NCBI GenBank assembly: GCA_019638675.1
Contig: JAHBTE010000001.1
Coordinates: 1,644,605 to 1,708,604, forward strand
Direction: 5' to 3'
Source: Fimbriimonadaceae bacterium
Lineage (GTDB): Bacteria > Armatimonadota > Fimbriimonadia > Fimbriimonadales > Fimbriimonadaceae
DNA: 64,000 nt
Shown here one piece after another: positions 17,303 through 26,776 of this stretch (position 1 is the first letter of the stretch; every line of letters starts with the position of its first letter). The notes beneath the pieces are model-generated. The model did not search any database and had not been told where the DNA came from. It saw nothing but the letters and a program-made list of their open reading frames with translations. Both the position numbers and the translations under genes were made by a program.

Positions 17303-17890
17303 ATGAGCAGATTTGGAAGCAGAGGAGGAAGATCGACGGCCGAAGACTCGTTTCGGCTCGACGTTGGCATGATCCTGAGAAAGGCAAGTCGTCTTGACCG
17401 TTACGGCCTATCGTACTCTTGGAACTGGAGCGGAAGGGAGATCGGCTCTATAGGATGTAAAGTGGACTGGTCGTTTGAGATACCAACCACATTGAACCTA
17501 ACATGCACAATTGATGGCGTTCCCTTCAAGCAATCTATCCTACTTGTCCAGAGTCCCATGCCTAAGGGTGGTTATCGAACCCTTGGAATTTGCCCTTGTT
17601 GTGGCAAACGGGTTTTCAAATTATATAGACCAAGCTGGTCGTTTCGTTGGGAATGCCGAACCTGTCAAAACCTGACATACGAGTCATGCCTTGAAAGCAG
17701 CCAGAGTCGTGGTCAGAATATGTTTGCTCAGTTTAGTCGGGCTGTGAAACTGTGGGATGCCGTCGAGCGGCCATATGAGGCAAGAGATCGTTACAACCAG
17801 AAACGAAAAGAGTGGCGAGCCAAGCGCAAGCGCGAAGCGGGTAAAATCTTGTCATCGTCGGGTTGTAAGAGTGACCAGCTTCCTTTCTAA
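17303..17890 (+). CDS. Zinc-ribbon protein of unknown function
   Basis: The 195-residue product carries two Cys pairs, CPCCGKRVFKLY and ECRTCQNLTYES, about 20 residues apart, which fits a zinc ribbon. The pattern CGRRV-x-KLY ... C-R-x-C-x-x-L-x-Y is familiar from small uncharacterised proteins found on plasmids and genomic islands of many bacteria. The C-terminus is strongly basic (KRKEWRAKRKREAGK), so nucleic-acid binding is plausible. It is divergent from the RHS gene. Start is ATG 17303. Function is unknown. Confidence 0.65.
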   Translation: MSRFGSRGGRSTAEDSFRLDVGMILRKASRLDRYGLSYSWNWSGREIGSIGCKVDWSFEIPTTLNLTCTIDGVPFKQSILLVQSPMPKGGYRTLGICPCCGKRVFKLYRPSWSFRWECRTCQNLTYESCLESSQSRGQNMFAQFSRAVKLWDAVERPYEARDRYNQKRKEWRAKRKREAGKILSSSGCKSDQLPF

Positions 17891-18491
17891 TAATAGATTA
17901 TCTGTTCTTTACTCCTGTTGGGGAACGTACAGTATCAATCAACTTGAGATGCGAAAAAGGCGAAATTTGCGTTTGGCAACGCTCGGTGGCGACTTTTCTC
18001 TTGCCTGAGGACTACCACTCTACGCAGAAATTCTAGAGAAGGCTACTTATTAATTCGCGAACGACTAGATCCCAAGCTATCGCAGTTAACTTCGCAAATA
18101 ATTCGTTGCACCTACTTTTTTAGCTTCAAAAATCTGAATTAATCGGACGAGATTCGAATATTAAACTTCCGAACAAATGCTTTTAGATTCCGTCATCATA
18201 CTGTTCAAACACTGTAACGACTTTCTGGGAATCAACCAGCTGGATTGCCCGGTCGCGCTGTCCCATTTTGTAAAGCTTAGTAGCTAATTTCGGTGTTCTG
18301 ACGCCAACCGTACCTTTTTCCGAGGAGCCCAAAGATTGAAAGGTAAATCCCTTTCTAACCGCCCTTTCTCAAGTTAACCCCGCTCCGTTGCCGCGTTTCT
18401 GAAAAGGGCTGACTCAAGGCACTTGCTGAGGATAGCGCATAGTTCTATTACAATAGAATCATGCCTCATTTGGCTACGTAGGAATTCCTCT
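17891..18491. other. 600 bp with no supported gene
   Basis: No coding frame, RNA gene or repeat that I can support lies here. It presumably holds the promoter of the large NTPase gene that starts at 18492; frames on the minus strand across 18374-18643 look like shadows of that gene. Confidence 0.5.
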
Positions 18492-21400
18492 ATGACAATT
18501 CGCACAGAATTTGACGCGGTATCGCTAAAGACCTTGTTTGAGTCGAGCGGCCAGGACTTTACTGTCCTCGTGAAGAGGTGGGCACGGGCATATGTTCCTC
18601 TTGTTGGGGGCACTGAGAGCATCAACGGACAGACCAACCTCAAAGATGGAGGTACCGATGGCTACTTCACGTTCCCTGACACATGGCAATGTCCTTTTGG
18701 CTTCAAGCTTGCCGAGAGTTGCGTCGTGCAGCTTAAGGCCGGTGAATTTATTAGGTCGGTCGTAGAAGCAGAGCTTACTGAAGAGGCAGCCGAGGGCAAG
18801 TATCGCATCAGGAATGACATCGAGGACGGCAAGCAAGTGCTTTGGTTCGTCGGCAAGGCATTGGCCGATGGAGACCTCAAACAAGCGGATGCTGAACTCA
18901 ATGCTATTATCGACAAGATAAATCCTGATGCACCCAGAGGGCTTGTTATCGACCTTAACCGGTTGGCCGAGCTCTTATCTGTTACACCTGTCGTAGCCAT
19001 CGAGTATTTTCGCTACCTGCCCGGGTGCGTCACAAGCGAAGTGGAATTAAACAGCAATCGCCACCGGGACTTACCTAATTTTGCGCCTCCACCAGGCCAG
19101 GATGACTTTGAAAAAGAGCTTGTATTAATTGCGCAGAGCGCGGAAGTTGGCAGAAGATTAACATATCGATATGGAGCACCTGGCACAGGAAAAACTAGAA
19201 GGGTTTTGGAAGCAGTTGTCAATACGGATCAACTAAGGGGAACCACGCTGTATTTCCAAAATTCTAAAGAGGCAAAAGTCTTCTTGAATCTCGCCGAGCA
19301 ACATGGGATGAGCGCTTTTATCATCGTGGACGATTATCTAGACGACTCTAACGATGAATCCAGAATTGGGCCGGAAGATGTGCCAGACAACGTTCGTTGC
19401 CTGCTCATAGGGCATGGGCAAACGATTCGAGCTACATATCTCAAAGATCTGGCATTCGAACCACTTGAGGAAGAGGGGCTATTCCGGTTACTAAAGGATC
19501 GGTATCCTACCTTGACTGATGGCGCAATCCTGCATCACATTAAAGAAGCTGGGCAGAACATAAGATTGGCAAACATATTCTGTTCTCGGCTTGGCAATAA
19601 TCTTGAAATCCTTGATATTTTCGACTTACTGATAAGCATTCAGAAAGATAAGCGTAACGTTCGTGACATGGATGTATTTATATGTTTATCGCTAGTGAAG
19701 TTCTTGAAGGCCGATGAAATGCCAGCATTCTGTGAGCTTTCCGGAATAGATGAAGCTCGGTTCAAGGAAGAGTGTAGGTTGTCTTCAACTTCAAATATGC
19801 TCATCCAGGATAATGAGCATGTCAGTTACATAAGTTGCAACAAACTGGCATACCTCACGCTAGTTGATGCGTGGACAAAAAGTCGAAAAACCATTGAGCA
19901 TGTCCTTCGCAATCCTGGCCAATTCCGAGGTCAAATCCTCGAACGATTGAAGGAGCTTCCCGAGTGCGAACAGAAGTCGGAAATGCTCGCTTTTTTTAAA
20001 CCAGCCATAGTAGACCTCACCCTGTCTTCTATGGCCAACGGGATGGGTCATGAATTTGTTCAGCTAATGCTGGCAACGCCTGAAGAATACTTGCCCATCC
20101 TTGTCAAATGCGTCCTCAATGCTGGAGAAGGCATTAAAGAGTGGCTTTATGAAGGTGAAAGATTTGGACGACGTGAGCTGATCGATCCTTTGAAAGACTT
20201 GGCGCAATTCACGCAGTACTTCGAGCAATGCGAAGCTGTGCTGTTTCAATTAGTCAAGTATGAGATTGAAACGCCCTACGTAAACGACTCTACGGCTGCC
20301 TGGTGCGATTGGTTCAGGCCCTACTTCGACTATACGATCTACCCTTATCAGGAGCGGTTGAGCCTGCTCGAGAAACGAATTCAAGATGATCCGCGCACGA
20401 CGATCCTATTGCTTGCGAAGATCATTTCAAACCTTTTCCCGCACACCGGGCTAGGAATTCCTTCCAGGGTTGTAGGGGGAAAGGAAGCTCCGCAAAGGCT
20501 CCACGACCAAAAGCTCTATTTCGCGCCATGCCGTCTGGCCGTCGAAAAGTATCCAAATATCATAATCACGGCATTGAGGGATGCAACTGTTGAAGAAAGA
20601 GAAATTCTCAGCAACGCTGTCGCAGATGGAGCTCTACGTTGGATTTCGTTTTCTGGTGATACGTCTGGGCTGCTTACCATCATGCAGAGCCCGAATTTCT
20701 CAAATGTAGCTCGCCAAAATGTTGAATTCACATTGAAGAGGGTTGCATCGCTGAAAGATTTTCGTGAGAAAGCTCGCGAAGAGCAAGGACGAGACCCGGG
20801 GGAGTCGCCTGCTTACTACGAAAAAATCGACGTCATTCTCAATGCTATCGGCAGACCAGATGATCTGAAGGATTTGGCATTCATGCTCCAGGACGATTTC
20901 ATTTTTCATAAGAATGAAGGGCTATCTCAAGCAGCGGTTGAACTAGGCAAAAGGATAATTGGAAGGGACGACCTGTTTAGGCAGGCGCTTGATACTTTTG
21001 CGGACAAAACTAGCCAAGGCGGGCGCGAACTCGCAAAGCTGTATTGCCCGCTATTTTCGAAGGAACAAAGGGTCGAAGTGCTTCGGGTTTTGGCTCGCAG
21101 CGAAGGTAGTCAGTTTCTATATGCCTTTGTTTATGAGTGCGCTTCCAACGACGAGGAATTCAAGGATGCGGCCCTCAAGACGGCAGATTCTATCAGAGAT
21201 GAGAATTGGGTCGTCGCCCTGAACCTCTTCGACATGCTTGATCCAGCGGCAAGTTTTAAACTCCAAGCGAGCTTGGTTGGCTCGGAGATTTTGCCGGTTT
21301 CGGTTTTGGGGAGAACCTATTTGCGGGATTCGAACGATGTGCCAGAGGAATTATGGGAACTGATTGATATCGCTCATTCGAGAATGCTAGGCGGCGATCT

Positions 21401-22151
21401 TGATGCCGCTAACGCATGCCTTCACATTTCGGGCGAACTCATAAGGGTTGGCATGATTGACCACAAGGTCGTTGGACTCGCCTTGACGGCGTTAGAGTCA
21501 GCAAGTGCGGGTAGAGACACTATGACCGACTACGTTTGGAAGGAAGTTGCGGAGCAATTAGTCGAATCGGCTCCCGAAAAGGTCATCGAGATTGCATCCC
21601 GGGGCGAACTCCGCGAATACTCGAAGTCGGTCGAACTGTTGGCTTCTTTGGCTCCCCAATACGGCGAGTTGGTGCTTGCAAGGTTAGAAAACCGCTTCGC
21701 TAACGCCTACAATGCGCCCTATCTGCTCCACGGATCTTTGGAATCAGTCGTGAATAGGATCGATCCAGCAGTATTTCAAAAGTGGATTGCGCGTCAACCT
21801 GATTCCGTTCTGGTGCATGTAGCAGGACACTTGCCAAACCCTGAGTTAGCTGACGGTATGCCGGTAATCCATTCAAACACCTTCACATACTGGAGCCAGG
21901 TTCTAAAGAATTCGCCAATTTTCAAGGAAGCTCTCGACGAATTCGTCGCGCATACATGTAGCTTCGGATGGACAGGCTATGGGGTGGAGCTGTTCTCTCA
22001 GCATATAGAGCTAGCAAATAAGCTAATCAGTCACGAACTCGATGGATTAAGAGAGTGGGCAGTGAAATTTAAGGCGTCTGCTGAGGAGCATCTCCTTCAA
22101 GCTGAAAAGAGTAGAACGTTGGATCAGGCTAGGGAGGATACTCGCGAATAG
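18492..22151 (+). CDS. Mrr-like nuclease + P-loop (STAND-type) NTPase, Avs-like defence candidate
   Basis: I chose ATG 18492, giving 1219 residues; an earlier ATG at 18423 adds 23 unconserved ones. Residues 40-85 read like a PD-(D/E)XK nuclease of the Mrr kind: GGTDG (Asp56), then VVQLKAG with the Q-x-K site (80-82). A Walker A motif GAPGTGKT lies at 228-235 and an acidic Walker B strand FIIVDDYLDD at about 276-285. From about 450 to the end the protein is helical and repeat-like. An N-terminal nuclease, central NTPase and long repeat sensor is the plan of Avs antiviral STAND proteins. It is tail to tail with a second such gene inside the tRNA-Lys element. Family identity is inference. Confidence 0.7.
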   Translation: MTIRTEFDAVSLKTLFESSGQDFTVLVKRWARAYVPLVGGTESINGQTNLKDGGTDGYFTFPDTWQCPFGFKLAESCVVQLKAGEFIRSVVEAELTEEAAEGKYRIRNDIEDGKQVLWFVGKALADGDLKQADAELNAIIDKINPDAPRGLVIDLNRLAELLSVTPVVAIEYFRYLPGCVTSEVELNSNRHRDLPNFAPPPGQDDFEKELVLIAQSAEVGRRLTYRYGAPGTGKTRRVLEAVVNTDQLRGTTLYFQNSKEAKVFLNLAEQHGMSAFIIVDDYLDDSNDESRIGPEDVPDNVRCLLIGHGQTIRATYLKDLAFEPLEEEGLFRLLKDRYPTLTDGAILHHIKEAGQNIRLANIFCSRLGNNLEILDIFDLLISIQKDKRNVRDMDVFICLSLVKFLKADEMPAFCELSGIDEARFKEECRLSSTSNMLIQDNEHVSYISCNKLAYLTLVDAWTKSRKTIEHVLRNPGQFRGQILERLKELPECEQKSEMLAFFKPAIVDLTLSSMANGMGHEFVQLMLATPEEYLPILVKCVLNAGEGIKEWLYEGERFGRRELIDPLKDLAQFTQYFEQCEAVLFQLVKYEIETPYVNDSTAAWCDWFRPYFDYTIYPYQERLSLLEKRIQDDPRTTILLLAKIISNLFPHTGLGIPSRVVGGKEAPQRLHDQKLYFAPCRLAVEKYPNIIITALRDATVEEREILSNAVADGALRWISFSGDTSGLLTIMQSPNFSNVARQNVEFTLKRVASLKDFREKAREEQGRDPGESPAYYEKIDVILNAIGRPDDLKDLAFMLQDDFIFHKNEGLSQAAVELGKRIIGRDDLFRQALDTFADKTSQGGRELAKLYCPLFSKEQRVEVLRVLARSEGSQFLYAFVYECASNDEEFKDAALKTADSIRDENWVVALNLFDMLDPAASFKLQASLVGSEILPVSVLGRTYLRDSNDVPEELWELIDIAHSRMLGGDLDAANACLHISGELIRVGMIDHKVVGLALTALESASAGRDTMTDYVWKEVAEQLVESAPEKVIEIASRGELREYSKSVELLASLAPQYGELVLARLENRFANAYNAPYLLHGSLESVVNRIDPAVFQKWIARQPDSVLVHVAGHLPNPELADGMPVIHSNTFTYWSQVLKNSPIFKEALDEFVAHTCSFGWTGYGVELFSQHIELANKLISHELDGLREWAVKFKASAEEHLLQAEKSRTLDQAREDTRE

Positions 22152-22461
22152 GCAAGAAACATTGCAAACGTTTGACAATGAATCCACCCACTAAGAGGAG
22201 TGATTACGAGCGCAATTCGATGAATGCTTACGAGCGTATAAGGCATTTTAGAATTGGAATAGCGTGAAGATGAAAAGTCGTTTAAATTTTCCACTTGTAA
22301 CTGACTTTTTGTTATCGCGTCCAGTTCGGTGTACTAGCATCTTTTAGGGCGAAACTGGGATTTTGTATGAGCTCAAATTATGACCCAATCGAACGGGATT
22401 CGAACTCACCGAGCGTGGTAATCGTTAGGTAGCCGAAGCTAAGTTTTTGCCTAACAGCGGC
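22152..22461. other. Spacer between convergent NTPase genes
   Basis: About 310 bp separate the two stops. I see no gene and no clear terminator hairpin with a T-run. A short stretch near 22393-22410 resembles the T-loop side of a tRNA but does not fold. Confidence 0.5.
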
Positions 22462-25400
22462 CTACATTTCTTCAGCCAGCTTAGCAGCGAGGTATCTGTC
22501 CAGGGGTTTCACTAGAAGATTGTTCTTCATAAGGAACTGGTCTGGGTAATTTTCAAGTACAGCAACATTCTCTTTAACTGCAACGAGGACGTCGTTCCAA
22601 GGGGTTTCCAGGCGTTGTGTCGGTACAAATTCCTTCAAGGCGCTAAGAGCCTCGTAGAACGACTCGGCGAGCAGCTCAGAACTTGACCATTCTGTGAAAA
22701 AGGTTGAAGCGCCAGGGGTTCTCGCCTCCACGAGAGAAGCCGCCTTGGCGTAGGCGAGCTTCTCTCCAGCTTCAAGAAATGGTTGCACCAAGTCCAACTC
22801 GGGTCGACTGGGATAAGACTGCAAGTTGAACAGAGCATTCGGCAGTTCACCTGGATCATCCATTGGCCAAATGATTAGCGATTCTGGTTCCTTGCCCGCG
22901 ATAAAATCGCGTATCACGGGGGCAAGCGCCCGATACACCTGCGGGGAGACACGTCTTCCATTACGAACTGGTATTGTGATGAAGTTGCCCTGAAACGAAT
23001 CAAAAGCTTCGGCGAGTACCATGCAAACACGCAGAGCCTCGGTTACGAGATTCTCAATCTCTTCAACCTCAAGAGTGAACAGCCAACTCGGCGTATCAAA
23101 TCTCTTGGCTGTACCTCCGGGTGTGAAAAGTAACGCTTTCTTAGCAAGCGTAACCCGTCGAGCAAGCTCTGAATTCGCTTCTTCTAATTTTCGGTGAAGA
23201 AATTGCGCCGTATTAGAGGACAGGGAGTTTAAAGGCATTTGACTTTGCTTTACCTGTTCTCTGCGCTCCACAGATCCGTAAAGTCTTTCAGTTGCAGTCT
23301 GCAGCCATGTGGCAAAAGCTTTACCATTATCGAGACCAGCCTTTTGCCGGACAGTGTCAAGCGATTCCTGAGCGGATTGTGAGAGATTATGCACATCTCG
23401 AAGACCAAATAGAATAACCTGTTTCCGGTTGACTTGTCCTTCGTCCTTGCTTAGCAGTTCGTCAAGAAGATTTCTAACGACATGATAAACGGCATCAAAG
23501 AGATCGTCGACTATTCTGAGATCTGTTCGCTGTTCATCAGACAAGGTAGAGGGTAATTGGAGACGTGCTTCTTTGCGTAGTTCAAACTCATCTATGAGGT
23601 TTGCACACGCATCTTTTTCGATACGCACGATATTACGTCCTTCATCCTGCAGTTTGAGAAAGCGCGTGAAGTAGTCTAGTATTTCTGCTGCTGATTCGAT
23701 TGCCGAACGTTGGGTCAGCTCCCAGCCAACAATGCCATCCGTTGCGGTGACGACCTCTATTGCGGCTGTCCATGGCTTGTTGAGTGTACTGATTTCCTCC
23801 GAGTACCAATTCTCGCTTGGGCCGTCCTTATGGGCGTCATCAAACGCCAAAGGGATTGGCAACTTTAGAGGACGAACTGGTTTCGTTGCGTAGCTACCGT
23901 ATCCAGGCAGCAAGCCTTTTGCTGCCTGCAACCGAGAGACGGCTTGCTCGTTGTCTCTAACCTCATTGTAAGGGTCGACAATGAAGGATAAGACCAGCTT
24001 ATCGTCGTCCTCTTCAATGGACAGGGATCGGGTTTCCTGCACGAGGTATGTCACCACTTCGTCGCGCCTTTCAAGAACAAAGGCTTCGTACAGTCCACCC
24101 TGAGTCTCCTGCACGAGAAATGATAAACGAAGCGCTAATGGCAGTGGCAAAGTAGACAATATTTCGCGCCAATTGAGAGCGTCTAGCAGAGCCTTTACTT
24201 TGTCGTTCTGACCACTTAGCCAGAGCGCTTTTGCTAACCCAAGGGTGTCGCCCACGCTCCTATTCATGTCTGAAACCCGCGCGTACTCCATTGCCAGTAC
24301 TGCCTCGAAGCGCGACGCATAGTCGCGCCCGGGCACGGACTCAACCGTCTTTCGAAGAATTTCGAATCGTTCTCCATCCATATTATCGCGCATGAGTTCC
24401 AGGATCCCGCCTTGACCTTGAAAGGGAGGCGTGAAAAATGGGAATAGGTTGACGGCTGCCTGACCAACTCTTTCCTCCAGCGTTTTAAGCAGAGGCAAAC
24501 ACGTTTGCGCTTGACGCACCTCTGAGCCTGAATAGGCTGCTTCCCAGATAGGATTAAAGCCTGTGTAGTTGATACGTTTGACTAGCGTACTTACAACCTG
24601 ATCGGACTTGGCATTTGTCCGTGCAAGAAGCGAGTAGGTGAACTCAGGCAAGTCTCCGTCCTCGATAAGCTGCAAGAGCTTCGCCACACTAGAATCGACC
24701 CCATATGGGTGCAAAAGCTTTACTAAGTGCTGACTTCTAACTGGATGGAGTCCGGAGCAAAGGCCATCATGTACAACTAGATATTCATCTTCAATTCCTT
24801 TGAGTGCAAGCTGGGCGTCGCCTTGGAATTCAATAATCTTAAGCAACCCGGTGGCTTCGACACGTAAATTCATTTGGTCTGCCAGACTGACGAGACGAAC
24901 ACATTCCACAGCTCCAGGATCACGGCTATTGAGGTTTTCGATTTGCCTGCTTAGTCTCTCTTCTAGCAACTCACCTTGCGTGAGCAAGTACACGTACTCG
25001 ATCAGAAGTTTGGCTTCACTCACTCTCGCATAAGCTTCGTCAGCTGTTTGGACTGAATGATGCAGTGCATTTGATCTCTGGAGATTGACGAAGATTTCAC
25101 GCGCTTCCTCTAACTCTAAAGTCGGAGTGACGCGTTTCCAATTGACTCGACTCAGATCACCGGCAAAAAGCTTCCAATCTTCCTCTCTTGATGTAACAAT
25201 GATTTCGACCGGCTCGCTTGCCAGAGCAGTAGCAAGCTCGTTCCACGCGCCTTGTGCACGGGACAGATTGTCGATAAACAGCGATACGCCCAGTCCCAAC
25301 TGCAGTCTAAATCGAACGAACAAGGCGATAGCCGCGGCGTCCTCTGCCGTTCGGCATACCTTAACCTCGTAGACAAAATTCTCTGTTGTGTAGTCCGAAA

Positions 25401-26355
25401 GATGGCGTAGGGCTAAGGCTGACTTACCTTGACCGCTCGATGAGATGATTGCGGTGACATTCGAATCCTTTAGGGAGTGCTCTAAGTCCTGGTGTGCCTT
25501 CGCTCGACGAACGTCCTTTTGTGCGGCGATGTGTCCCGCACGTGACGCCCTACCTTTGTAAAAATCGTCCGCATCAGGGTCATCCACATTGAAGGACACG
25601 GGAATGACGTATCCCTGAGCTACTGCTGGATTCGTGAGTCCCGCCTCAAACTGAGACTTGACGTCCGCAAAGACCTTCGCGATCATTGCCTGTGATATTG
25701 TCTCTCTCGTTCCACTCCACTTATACATCTGGAAAGCGAGCGCGTGCAAGAACGATTCGTGGGCAGCCTGCGTTAAACCAACTAGCTCGGTAATCATGCG
25801 AACTACCTGGAGACAGAGGTCGGTAGTCTGCACCGTGACGCAAGTCAAATGAGCGGTGAGGACTCTCCGCATGTGCGCATCTCCCTTTGCCACCTTGTTG
25901 ATACGATCTCTGAGTTTTGCGGGCATGGATCGTCGCTGAGGATCGACAAGCCAGTTTTCGACCTCGGGCGGGTAGCCAGTCGCCGTTACGATGCAACAGG
26001 ACGTGACGTTCTTTTCACGGATCACGTCTGCGAACGATCGAAATATCTTCTCTAGCTCACCGTAATCTAGTTTACTGGTCTCACATTTGAGTTGGTATAG
26101 TGCGAGACTTCCGTCGTCTGCCTCCACTTCCAGATCCTCATAGCGTTCCGTGCCCAACTTTGACCTTAGATAACCGTCTAGACTCAGACCTAGAAGACAA
26201 CCGTAAAGTGAGTGGTAGAGAGCACCTCTGTGATTGCCTGCTCCATGGAAGCGCTTCTTGAATAGAGCATCAATCTTTTTTTGTTCCGGTGAAAACATAC
26301 CAAGAACATTATCCCTCCCAGATTGACTGGTCAGCCGATCAAATTCACCTGCCAA
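22462..26355 (-). CDS. DUF4297-like nuclease + STAND NTPase, Avs-like defence candidate
   Basis: The product is up to 1297 residues, starting at TTG 26355; ATG 26298 is an alternative (residue 20). The N-terminus has GAGNHRGALYHSLYGCLL followed by EDLEVEADDGSLALYQLK (73-90). This G...G-x-x-Y-Q/H plus D-x(n)-Q-x-K arrangement resembles DUF4297/Cap4-type PD-(D/E)XK effector domains. A Walker A motif SSSGQGKS lies at 305-312, a Walker B strand VSLFIDNL at about 356-363, and a sensor EIIVTSREEDW at 384-394, which is typical of STAND NTPases. The remaining 850 residues are mostly helical, suiting a ligand-sensing repeat region. It is convergent with another nuclease-NTPase gene of similar size. 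Antiphage role is inferred. Confidence 0.7.
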   Translation of the reverse strand: MAGEFDRLTSQSGRDNVLGMFSPEQKKIDALFKKRFHGAGNHRGALYHSLYGCLLGLSLDGYLRSKLGTERYEDLEVEADDGSLALYQLKCETSKLDYGELEKIFRSFADVIREKNVTSCCIVTATGYPPEVENWLVDPQRRSMPAKLRDRINKVAKGDAHMRRVLTAHLTCVTVQTTDLCLQVVRMITELVGLTQAAHESFLHALAFQMYKWSGTRETISQAMIAKVFADVKSQFEAGLTNPAVAQGYVIPVSFNVDDPDADDFYKGRASRAGHIAAQKDVRRAKAHQDLEHSLKDSNVTAIISSSGQGKSALALRHLSDYTTENFVYEVKVCRTAEDAAAIALFVRFRLQLGLGVSLFIDNLSRAQGAWNELATALASEPVEIIVTSREEDWKLFAGDLSRVNWKRVTPTLELEEAREIFVNLQRSNALHHSVQTADEAYARVSEAKLLIEYVYLLTQGELLEERLSRQIENLNSRDPGAVECVRLVSLADQMNLRVEATGLLKIIEFQGDAQLALKGIEDEYLVVHDGLCSGLHPVRSQHLVKLLHPYGVDSSVAKLLQLIEDGDLPEFTYSLLARTNAKSDQVVSTLVKRINYTGFNPIWEAAYSGSEVRQAQTCLPLLKTLEERVGQAAVNLFPFFTPPFQGQGGILELMRDNMDGERFEILRKTVESVPGRDYASRFEAVLAMEYARVSDMNRSVGDTLGLAKALWLSGQNDKVKALLDALNWREILSTLPLPLALRLSFLVQETQGGLYEAFVLERRDEVVTYLVQETRSLSIEEDDDKLVLSFIVDPYNEVRDNEQAVSRLQAAKGLLPGYGSYATKPVRPLKLPIPLAFDDAHKDGPSENWYSEEISTLNKPWTAAIEVVTATDGIVGWELTQRSAIESAAEILDYFTRFLKLQDEGRNIVRIEKDACANLIDEFELRKEARLQLPSTLSDEQRTDLRIVDDLFDAVYHVVRNLLDELLSKDEGQVNRKQVILFGLRDVHNLSQSAQESLDTVRQKAGLDNGKAFATWLQTATERLYGSVERREQVKQSQMPLNSLSSNTAQFLHRKLEEANSELARRVTLAKKALLFTPGGTAKRFDTPSWLFTLEVEEIENLVTEALRVCMVLAEAFDSFQGNFITIPVRNGRRVSPQVYRALAPVIRDFIAGKEPESLIIWPMDDPGELPNALFNLQSYPSRPELDLVQPFLEAGEKLAYAKAASLVEARTPGASTFFTEWSSSELLAESFYEALSALKEFVPTQRLETPWNDVLVAVKENVAVLENYPDQFLMKNNLLVKPLDRYLAAKLAEEM

Positions 26356-26776
26356 TCTTTGAATTCAAACTTGTCCGGACTTTCCCTTTTCCACACCTCT
26401 GAAGTCCTCTCTTCGACTGCCCAAGCGCAATCACGTTTGCTGAGACTACTACTTTAGTTCTAAGTGCGTCCACTTCGGTACACCGTTTGCAGATGAAGTT
26501 TGAACTATTTCTAAACGGATTTCAAAGGCGGAATTAATGCGTATTTAGGGTGCGCTTAAAGCCGAACTCGCCGAATGAAACTCGGCTTCAGCCAGTTCCC
26601 TCGCCTCTGTTGCCGCAAGTGCGCTAATTATGCATGTCAGTCTTGCCAAGAGAGTAAAAAGCACTTCAGGATATGCAGAGGGGTCGTTGCAGTACTTGAT
26701 GAAAAAGCCAGATGCTTGCGGAAAATTGAAGCACGCGCCACCAGAATCGAACGGTGTCAAACATGGCGCAAACGAA
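26356..26776. other. 420 bp intergenic, no supported gene
   Basis: This stretch lies between the NTPase start and the integrase stop. Small frames exist on both strands (26545-26799) but none resembles a known protein and their codon use is unconvincing. A weak inverted repeat (AAGCCGA / TCGGCTT) spans 26559-26588. Confidence 0.4.

Noticed and set aside
22385-22430. T-loop-like stretch (GGATTCGAAC) between the two NTPase genes
   Set aside because: The flanking bases do not form a T-stem or acceptor stem, and there is no CCA or duplicate elsewhere; treated as chance.
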